Shown: piece by piece, positions 5,336-10,494 of the stretch
How the letters are laid out: each line of letters begins with the position of its first letter
How positions within the stretch are numbered: the first letter of the stretch is position 1
Assembly: GCA_021825035.1 (NCBI GenBank)
Contig: JAKAIQ010000059.1
Span: 1-10,494, forward strand
DNA: 10,494 nucleotides
Reading direction: 5' to 3'
Source: Deltaproteobacteria bacterium
GTDB taxonomy: Bacteria; Desulfobacterota; GWC2-55-46
Notes under the pieces: model-generated
What the model was told of the DNA's origin: nothing
The model's database searches: none
Seen by the model: only the letters and a program-made list of their open reading frames with translations
Made by a program: the position numbers and the translations under genes

Positions 5336-7405
5336 ATGATGAAAAAGAAAATATCGGAACGAAATCCTAATGCGCTGAAAACCGGTTTTCTAATAACGGT
5401 CATGCTCCTTCTTGTTATTCTACAGGCAAAGACCGGCAGTCCATCCATGCGTACAAAAAAAAGCAGGCCCGATAGCGTCAAGAAAACCGAAGAGACACGG
5501 CAAGCGTCTCAGCCGTTCGGCCTCGATGACGACTGGAGATGGGCATACAGAAAAGAGGTTGTGTCGAGACTGCGCCAAGACGCGCTCAAATCCGACGACC
5601 TCGAAAAAGAAGTCGTCAAAAGTGCATTGGGGCTTTCTTCATCTGATAGAGAATACATCATACGCGAGGCCGGTTTTCTTATTGCGAGTCTCAAGGCAGG
5701 CGGCCAGAAAAGGAAGGCCGACGAATTCAAGAAGATAATCGCTTTTTATGAGGGTGATAAGAACAAACGCGAACTCATTGATATTTCTACCGATGATCCC
5801 GGTTCTGAAGCGTCGTTTGCCGCACAGTTTCTGGTTGGTGTTTATTACGCGAAGAATGGCTTTTTTCCGGAGGCATCGGGCTATTTCAATAAGGTCTCCC
5901 GTGAATCAAAGGATGGTTTCATCAAGGCGGCTGCCATTTATAAAGAAGGACAGTTGATGTTTTTTGAGAACCGGTTCAGTGACGCCGTTTCCACGTTTGA
6001 GAAGGCTGTGAGAGCGGGATCAATTGAGGCGAGGCTCTGGCTTGCCAACGCTCTTCTTTTAAGAGGCGAGACGGAAAAAGCATGGAAGATATATGAGAAA
6101 AATTCCACTGACCGGAATATAAGCGATCCGATTACCCTTATGAGCATCGGAGACATAAGCGCAATAAAGGGGGATTTTTCGACCGCAAGAAATATTTTCA
6201 ACCGACTCGCCGCGAATTTCAAAAAAAGCAAATTCATTGCGGCCTTTTTTACTTTGAAGTCAGGCGATACATATCTTTCGGAAGGGCGCAGAGACGAGGC
6301 CATAAGGATTTACAGAAATACCAAAGCTTCGCTATCCGGCGAAGGATGGAGCATGGCAACCCTGTCGCTTGCGGATGCGCTCGCGGCGAGTTCCGGCGCC
6401 AAATCCCAAACTGAAGCTCTTGGTATGTATCAGGCCGTATCTGAAGGTGATTATCTCGGGTCAGGGTATGCGAGCCTCAGCGCTGTCTCTCTTGAGATAA
6501 AACTCGATAAATTTGACGAGGCGGTGTCAAACCTCGCGTCATTTCCAGGCAGATTCCCGGCGAGCCCCTTGAGGACCGGCCTGAATTCGCTTTACGGAGA
6601 GCTCGCGTACAGGTGGATAAATTCGCTTTTCTCCCATGGCGATTATTACGGGGTCGTAAAATTATACTCCGTATACGGCGCAAGGATACCATTCGGTAAG
6701 AAGGCCACTACTTATCTTGAGACCGGCAAGGCTTACGCAAAACTTGGGTTGTTGCCGGAGGCGGTAGATAGCCTGAGCGCGTCCGTTAAAATGGGAAATA
6801 ACGCCGTAAGCGAGGAGGCAATGATTGAGCTCGTAGCTGTCTACGTGAGCCAGGGGGACGCTAACGCCGCGGAAAGGCTTCTCAGGATATATAAAAGCCG
6901 TTTTCCAAAGAGTTCCAGAAGCTCTGAGGCCGAAAAATTGCATTTCGACATCGCCTACATCAAGAAAGACTACAAAGAAATTGCGGATTCGAGAACCGCT
7001 TCTGATGATCCACGGTCTCTCATGATGAAGGCTCACGCCCTTCTGAAGCTCGGCAGGAAAAAGGAAGCAGTTGTTTTTCTTGGAAAGGCAGCGAACAAAT
7101 TTCGTGAAGAAGGCGATATGCGCGAAGCCGCCGCGGCCTTTATAGACATCGCGGATACGGCGTACGCGGCCGAAGACTACGGAGAGGCCATAAGCGGTTA
7201 CAGGAAGGCTGTTGAAAGCCTGAAGGACGGCAAATATAAGGATGACGATGATAGATCGTGGTCACTATACAGGATCGCGCAGAGCTACGAAAGACTCGAC
7301 ATGAAAGATGAGCGGAATGAGGCATTAAAGGATCTTGATGGTCTTAATAATGATTACGGACGCTGGTCCAAGGAGATTTTCAGGGAAACGCATCAACGCC
7401 TGTAA
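5336..7405 (+). CDS. Membrane-anchored tetratricopeptide-repeat protein of unknown role
   Basis: A 689-residue protein. A lysine-rich N-terminus is followed by one hydrophobic segment (about residues 17-31, TGFLITVMLLLVILQA), so it is either anchored in the inner membrane or exported by Sec. No lipobox Cys is present. A charged linker (~38-70) leads to a long helical repeat region from about residue 160 to the end. At least ten TPR-like helix pairs show the typical small/aromatic pattern, for example AYAKLGLLPEAVDSLSAS, ALLKLGRKKEAVVFLGKA and AYAAEDYGEAISGYRKAVES. No catalytic motif is visible. It is first in an operon behind a sigma-54 promoter and is followed after 15 bases by a histidine kinase, so it may scaffold flagellar assembly or feed a signal to that kinase. 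Both ideas are inference. Three in-frame ATGs (5330, 5336, 5339) compete. I chose 5336 because GGA at 5327-5329 is 6 bases upstream of it, while it abuts the ATG at 5330. I do not recognise an orthologue with a standard name. Confidence 0.85.
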   Translation: MMKKKISERNPNALKTGFLITVMLLLVILQAKTGSPSMRTKKSRPDSVKKTEETRQASQPFGLDDDWRWAYRKEVVSRLRQDALKSDDLEKEVVKSALGLSSSDREYIIREAGFLIASLKAGGQKRKADEFKKIIAFYEGDKNKRELIDISTDDPGSEASFAAQFLVGVYYAKNGFFPEASGYFNKVSRESKDGFIKAAAIYKEGQLMFFENRFSDAVSTFEKAVRAGSIEARLWLANALLLRGETEKAWKIYEKNSTDRNISDPITLMSIGDISAIKGDFSTARNIFNRLAANFKKSKFIAAFFTLKSGDTYLSEGRRDEAIRIYRNTKASLSGEGWSMATLSLADALAASSGAKSQTEALGMYQAVSEGDYLGSGYASLSAVSLEIKLDKFDEAVSNLASFPGRFPASPLRTGLNSLYGELAYRWINSLFSHGDYYGVVKLYSVYGARIPFGKKATTYLETGKAYAKLGLLPEAVDSLSASVKMGNNAVSEEAMIELVAVYVSQGDANAAERLLRIYKSRFPKSSRSSEAEKLHFDIAYIKKDYKEIADSRTASDDPRSLMMKAHALLKLGRKKEAVVFLGKAANKFREEGDMREAAAAFIDIADTAYAAEDYGEAISGYRKAVESLKDGKYKDDDDRSWSLYRIAQSYERLDMKDERNEALKDLDGLNNDYGRWSKEIFRETHQRL

Positions 7406-7420
7406 CACCGGGAGATTATA

Positions 7421-8245
7421 ATGAGTGTAAACATTAAGGCCGATATCTTAAATGACGCATTTAATGTATTCAATGACGCCTCAAAAAAACTGGAGAGGCA
7501 ATATGCCTTGCTTGAAGAAAGGATAGATGAGCTGAATCGGGAAATAGCTGAAAAGAACAGGACTATGGAAAGGACGAGGAGGCTAACAGCGATGGGCGAG
7601 ATGGCCGCCCGGATAGCCCATGAGATCAGAAACCCCCTGGCATCTATAGCCATTTTCGCCTCTATCCTTGAACGGGATCTTGATGGCGATTCGGACAAGA
7701 AACGGCTGGCATCGCATATTACGAAAGGGGTTAAAACGCTCGATAACGTCGTATCGAACATGCTTCTTTTCGTAGGTTCGCCTGTGGCTCATTTAAATTC
7801 TCTGGACATAAGAGATATCATAGATGACGCGATCGCTTTAACCGGAGGTCATGATAAAAAGGGTGTCAAGGTAAATGCGTCTTTCGAAGGTCAAACCATC
7901 ATACCGGGGGATCAGGGGCTTCTCAAGCAGCTTTTTTTGAACCTTTTCATAAACTCTTTTGATGCCATGGATGAGGGCGGATTACTGTCCGTCAGAACCT
8001 CGGTTTCGAATCCGACCGATGGATTTTTGTGGATAGAGGTCAAGGATGATGGAGCCGGAATACCCAAAGACTTGCTCGACCGGATATTCGACCCCTTCTT
8101 TTCAACGAAGGAACGAGGCACAGGACTTGGGCTGGCGATAGTGTCATCGATCGTAACCGCGCATAAGGGTTTTGTAGATGTCAAAAGCGGAGTGGGCTCC
8201 GGAACAACCTTTGTGATATGTCTGCCGCTGGAAAGTGAGCTGTAG
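7421..8245 (+). CDS. Soluble sensor histidine kinase, FlrB/FleS-like
   Basis: A 274-residue kinase without any membrane segment. Residues ~20-52 form a charged coiled coil (KKLERQYALLEERIDELNRE). The dimerisation/phosphotransfer domain carries the H-box AHEIRNPLASI with phosphoacceptor His67. The ATPase domain has the N-box around NLFINSFDAM (174-183), G1 DDGAGIP (209-215), F-box FDPFFSTK (223-230) and G2 GTGLGLA (233-239). The H-box and the short sensor region resemble FlrB/FleS, the kinases that control middle flagellar genes, although no clear PAS domain is present here. GGGAG (7410-7414) sits 6 bases before the ATG. The gene lies 15 bases behind the TPR gene and 2 bases before the second regulator, so the three are almost certainly co-transcribed. 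Its natural partner is the adjacent regulator, and it probably responds to assembly state in the cytoplasm. The symbol is withheld because the flagellar role rests on context. Confidence 0.9.
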   Translation: MSVNIKADILNDAFNVFNDASKKLERQYALLEERIDELNREIAEKNRTMERTRRLTAMGEMAARIAHEIRNPLASIAIFASILERDLDGDSDKKRLASHITKGVKTLDNVVSNMLLFVGSPVAHLNSLDIRDIIDDAIALTGGHDKKGVKVNASFEGQTIIPGDQGLLKQLFLNLFINSFDAMDEGGLLSVRTSVSNPTDGFLWIEVKDDGAGIPKDLLDRIFDPFFSTKERGTGLGLAIVSSIVTAHKGFVDVKSGVGSGTTFVICLPLESEL

Positions 8246-8247
8246 CC

Positions 8248-9594
8248 ATGCAAAGAATCCTTATCGTTGACGATGAAGCCGAGATGAGGAACGCCATAAA
8301 GGAGGCTCTTGGCAGAAAGGGATATACGGTAGATTGCGCCTGCGAAGGAAGGGAAGCGATACAGAAACTTATCGAACTCAAGTTCGAAATGGTAGTAAGC
8401 GACATGTTGATGCCGGGCATGGACGGCATGGAGCTATTGAGGGAAATAAAGAAAGCTGCTCCGCATATACCCGTTCTTCTGATTACAGCCTTTGGCACGA
8501 TTCAAAAGGCCGTGGAGGCGGTTAAGGAAGGGGCGGTGGATTTCATGCTTAAGCCGTTTACTCTTGAGGCCCTTGAGATTACGGTTGAGAAGGCCTTAAA
8601 GAAACGCCTTGATATGTCCAAGTTTGAGACGAACGGAAAGACGATGGTCTTTAAGGACGCTTCGATGACAAAATTGATGTCCATGGCCGCCATTGCCGCG
8701 GCAAGCGACGCGACGATACTTTTATCCGGAGAAAGCGGTACGGGCAAAGAGCTTCTTTCACGTTTCATCCATCTGAGGAGTCCAAGGTGCGGCAAACCGT
8801 TTGTGGCCGTTAATTGCGCCTCTATACCGGAAGGTCTTCTGGAAAGCGAACTGTTCGGTCATGAAAAAGGCGCATTCACCGGAGCTGTTACTAACAGGCT
8901 GGGCAAGTTCGAACTTGCAAATAGCGGCACGATCCTGCTTGACGAAATAACGGAGATGGATATCAAGCTTCAGGCAAAGCTCCTGAGGGTCATACAGGAA
9001 AAAGAACTGGAGAGACTTGGAGGCAAGGTTCCTATCCCGCTCGATATCAGAATCATTGCCACAACAAACCGGGATATCAGGAAAGAAGTCAGGGAAGGAC
9101 GCTTCAGGGAAGACCTGTATTACAGGCTCAACATATTCCCTCTACGGCTGCCGTCATTGAGGGAAAGGCCTGAAGATATACTGCCGCTGGCGGAGAACTT
9201 CATGCGCAAGTTTAGCGTCAAATATTCCAAATATCTCGAAGACATATCAAAAGACGCAGTTGACTACATGAGAAATCGCGAATGGAAGGGGAATATTCGC
9301 GAGCTTGAAAACGCAATTGAAAGAGCGGTCTTGATAAGCTGCGGCAAACATCTCGAGATCGAACATTTTGGACTCTGCAAGTCTTCGGACGAGGGGCCGG
9401 AAGAATCCGCGCCTGGCATCAATATGACCGAAAAAGCCAATAATGTGACGCTTTGGGAGATGGAAAAAGGGCTCATATGCAGGACTCTTGGCGAAGTTGA
9501 GGGCAACAGGACCAGGGCGGCGAAAATACTCGGCATATCGGTCAGGACATTGAGAAATAAGTTAAAGGAATATGGGCAAGTTTTGCCGGGTTAG
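8248..9594 (+). CDS. Sigma-54-dependent response regulator, FlrC/FleR-like
   Basis: A 448-residue NtrC-family activator and likely phosphorylation partner of the kinase encoded just before it. The receiver domain (residues 3-118) has Asp8-Asp9, phosphoacceptor Asp52 (VSDMLMPGMDG), Thr80 and Lys102. The AAA+ domain (about 132-365) has Walker A GESGTGKE (161-168), GAFTGA (208-213) and Walker B TILLDE (228-233), so it should be able to open sigma-54 promoters. The linker (~378-400) is acidic and probably flexible. The Fis-type helix-turn-helix (about 408-443) reads GNRTRAAKILGISVRTLRNKL, typical of FlrC/FleR/FlbD and clearly different from the first regulator. The start codon follows the kinase stop by two bases, so translation is probably coupled; the ribosome site is the purine-rich GGAAAGTGAG end of the kinase gene. 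The obvious target is the sigma-54 promoter in front of flgB, about 70 bases after its stop codon. Confidence 0.92.
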   Translation: MQRILIVDDEAEMRNAIKEALGRKGYTVDCACEGREAIQKLIELKFEMVVSDMLMPGMDGMELLREIKKAAPHIPVLLITAFGTIQKAVEAVKEGAVDFMLKPFTLEALEITVEKALKKRLDMSKFETNGKTMVFKDASMTKLMSMAAIAAASDATILLSGESGTGKELLSRFIHLRSPRCGKPFVAVNCASIPEGLLESELFGHEKGAFTGAVTNRLGKFELANSGTILLDEITEMDIKLQAKLLRVIQEKELERLGGKVPIPLDIRIIATTNRDIRKEVREGRFREDLYYRLNIFPLRLPSLRERPEDILPLAENFMRKFSVKYSKYLEDISKDAVDYMRNREWKGNIRELENAIERAVLISCGKHLEIEHFGLCKSSDEGPEESAPGINMTEKANNVTLWEMEKGLICRTLGEVEGNRTRAAKILGISVRTLRNKLKEYGQVLPG

Positions 9595-9630
9595 GAAAGA
9601 TTTTCCCATATTTGCCAGGCCTTCTGGAAA

Positions 9631-9660
9631 AAGCATGCGCCCTTTTTTTCTTTCATGCTT
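9631..9660. repeat. Inverted repeat upstream of the flgB promoter
   Basis: AAGCATG (9631-9637) and CATGCTT (9654-9660) are perfect 7-base arms around a pyrimidine-rich 16-base loop that contains seven T residues. The right arm ends four bases before the GG of the sigma-54 promoter. It could be a hairpin in read-through RNA from the regulator gene or a protein-binding site. The T-run lies inside the loop, so this is not a normal terminator. Confidence 0.4.
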
Positions 9661-9662
9661 GT

Positions 9663-9678
9663 TGGTATGTATATTGCA
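9663..9678 (+). promoter_or_regulatory. Sigma-54 promoter of flgB
   Basis: TGGTATGTATATTGCA has the invariant GG (9664-9665) and GC (9676-9677) exactly 10 bases apart and a perfect TTGC -12 element; the -24 element TGGTAT departs from TGGCAC at two positions. Start of transcription is predicted near 9689, inside the AAGGAGG ribosome site (9687-9693). The message would then begin with GGAGG only 10 bases before the ATG. The adjacent FlrC-like regulator is the likely activator. Confidence 0.7.
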
Positions 9679-9698
9679 ATTATCTTAAGGAGGGCCCC

Positions 9699-10112
9699 AT
9701 GATAAATGGCTTATTTGACAAAACGATGTCTCTTCTCGCAAGCGCGCTCGACCTGAGGGCGGAGAGGCAAAAACTTTTAGCGTCTAACATAGCGAACGGC
9801 GAGACTCCGGGTTACAGGGCAGTCGATATAAACTTCGAAGATGAACTGAGACGAAGGGAAGGCTCTTCCATTCCTGGAGCGACGCTCGTAAGCACCAATC
9901 CTCAACACATGCCCGGCATTGATATTCTTCCAGGGCAACCGAGGATTATCGATAGAGCGAGTGACCTCGAAGGATACGACGAAAATTCCGTCGGTATAGA
10001 AGGCGAGATGGTAAAGCTTTCCGAGAATTCTTTGATGTACGATACTTCGGAAAAGATGCTCAAAAGCAAGTTTAGCATATTGATGACAGCCATCAAGGAA
10101 GGAGGGCAATAG
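9699..10112 (+). CDS. flgB: Flagellar basal-body rod protein FlgB
   Basis: A 137-residue proximal rod protein of the flagellar basal body, exported through the flagellar type III apparatus and assembled in the periplasm near the MS-ring. The family signature near the N-terminus is SNIANGETPGYRAVDINFE (about residues 28-46), close to the FlgB/FlgC rod-protein pattern. The C-terminal helix (LSENSLMYDTSEKMLKSKFS) pairs with the N-terminal helix in the rod coiled coil. The length is normal for FlgB. The frame is open from 9612, but ATG 9699 is chosen because AAGGAGG (9687-9693) precedes it by 5 bases, a sigma-54 promoter lies just upstream, and homologues start with the amphipathic helix seen here. 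No cleavable signal peptide is present, as expected. flgC follows after two bases. Confidence 0.97.
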   Translation: MINGLFDKTMSLLASALDLRAERQKLLASNIANGETPGYRAVDINFEDELRRREGSSIPGATLVSTNPQHMPGIDILPGQPRIIDRASDLEGYDENSVGIEGEMVKLSENSLMYDTSEKMLKSKFSILMTAIKEGGQ

Positions 10113-10114
10113 AA

Positions 10115-10494
10115 ATGTTCGATATATTTTCAGTCAGCGCTTCCGGCATGGAGGCGCAGAGGCTCAGAATGAACATAATAGCCGGCAACCTGTCCAACGT
10201 CGATACCACGAGGACACCGGAGGGCGGGCCTTACAGGAGAAAAGACGTGCTTTTTTCCGCCAACTACGGCGTCAATGCCTTCTCTGGCTATCTTGACGCG
10301 AGCATGAACAACTATAACGCCGGAGTAAGGGTGTCTGGCATCATAGAAGACCAGAGGCCTCTCAGGTACGCGTACGACCCCGGTCATCCTGACGCCGATA
10401 AGAATGGATATGTAGCGTATCCGAACGTAAACGCGGCGGAGGAGATGGTGAACATGATCAGCGCCTCGCGCAGCTATGAGGCCAATGTGGCTGC
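10115..10494 (+). CDS. flgC: Flagellar basal-body rod protein FlgC (3' end outside window)
   Basis: The first 126 codons of flgC, cut by the window end. It encodes the second proximal rod subunit, which partners FlgB. Translation from ATG 10115 gives MFDIFSVSASGMEAQRLRMN, then NLSNVDTTRTPEGGPYRRKD (about residues 26-45), the classic FlgC signature, and later PGHPDADKNGYVAYPNVN and MVNMISASRSYEANV near the end. FlgC is usually about 135-150 residues, so only a few tens of bases are missing. GGAGG (10101-10105), inside the end of flgB, sits 9 bases before the ATG, and the gap after the flgB stop codon is two bases, so the genes form one operon. By the usual gene order fliE and fliF may follow outside the window. 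Confidence 0.96.
   Translation, partial: MFDIFSVSASGMEAQRLRMNIIAGNLSNVDTTRTPEGGPYRRKDVLFSANYGVNAFSGYLDASMNNYNAGVRVSGIIEDQRPLRYAYDPGHPDADKNGYVAYPNVNAAEEMVNMISASRSYEANVA

Noticed and set aside
7439..7446. GCCGATAT near the kinase start as a sigma-28 promoter
   Set aside because: It lies inside the coding region just after the start codon and has no -35 element at the required distance.
9594..9650. Intrinsic terminator after the second regulator using the T7 run at 9643-9649
   Set aside because: The only stems directly before the T-run are four-base or A/T-only; the better arms (9631-9637, 9654-9660) enclose the T-run in their loop.
1..10494. Defence system, CRISPR array, mobile element or phage genes
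   Set aside because: No spaced direct repeats, transposase or integrase motifs, or phage proteins are visible in any reading frame.

Overview
The window looks like a chromosomal segment from a motile Gram-negative-type bacterium whose flagellar genes depend on sigma-54. Frequent AGG (Arg) and ATA (Ile) codons, the M29 peptidase and the regulator set would fit a Nitrospirota- or Desulfobacterota-like lineage. That placement is inference and of low confidence. I see no rRNA, tRNA, CRISPR array, insertion sequence or phage gene.

Left part (1-3479): the 3' end of a DEAD-box RNA helicase with a DbpA-type RNA-binding domain (1-833), a hairpin that may terminate it (871-896), and a GT-B fold glycosyltransferase (952-2163). 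Convergent to these, on the minus strand, is an M29-type metallo-aminopeptidase (2319-3449). These three genes look unrelated to each other.

Right part (3480-10494): a flagellar regulatory and structural cluster, all on the plus strand. A consensus sigma-70 promoter (3563-3591) drives an NtrC-type activator (3626-5032) whose DNA-binding helix resembles FleQ/FlrA. After a 297-base gap holding a structured segment, a FleQ-box-like palindrome and a textbook sigma-54 promoter (5284-5299), there is an operon of three genes: a membrane-anchored TPR protein (5336-7405), a soluble histidine kinase (7421-8245, FlrB/FleS-like) and a second sigma-54 activator (8248-9594, FlrC/FleR-like). A second sigma-54 promoter (9663-9678) precedes flgB (9699-10112) and flgC (from 10115, cut by the window end), which encode proximal rod proteins.

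Read together, the promoters and regulators suggest the tiered cascade known from Vibrio and Pseudomonas flagella: a sigma-70-transcribed master activator, then a sigma-54 operon for a kinase/regulator pair, then sigma-54 structural genes. The least understood part is the 689-residue TPR protein placed first in the two-component operon.
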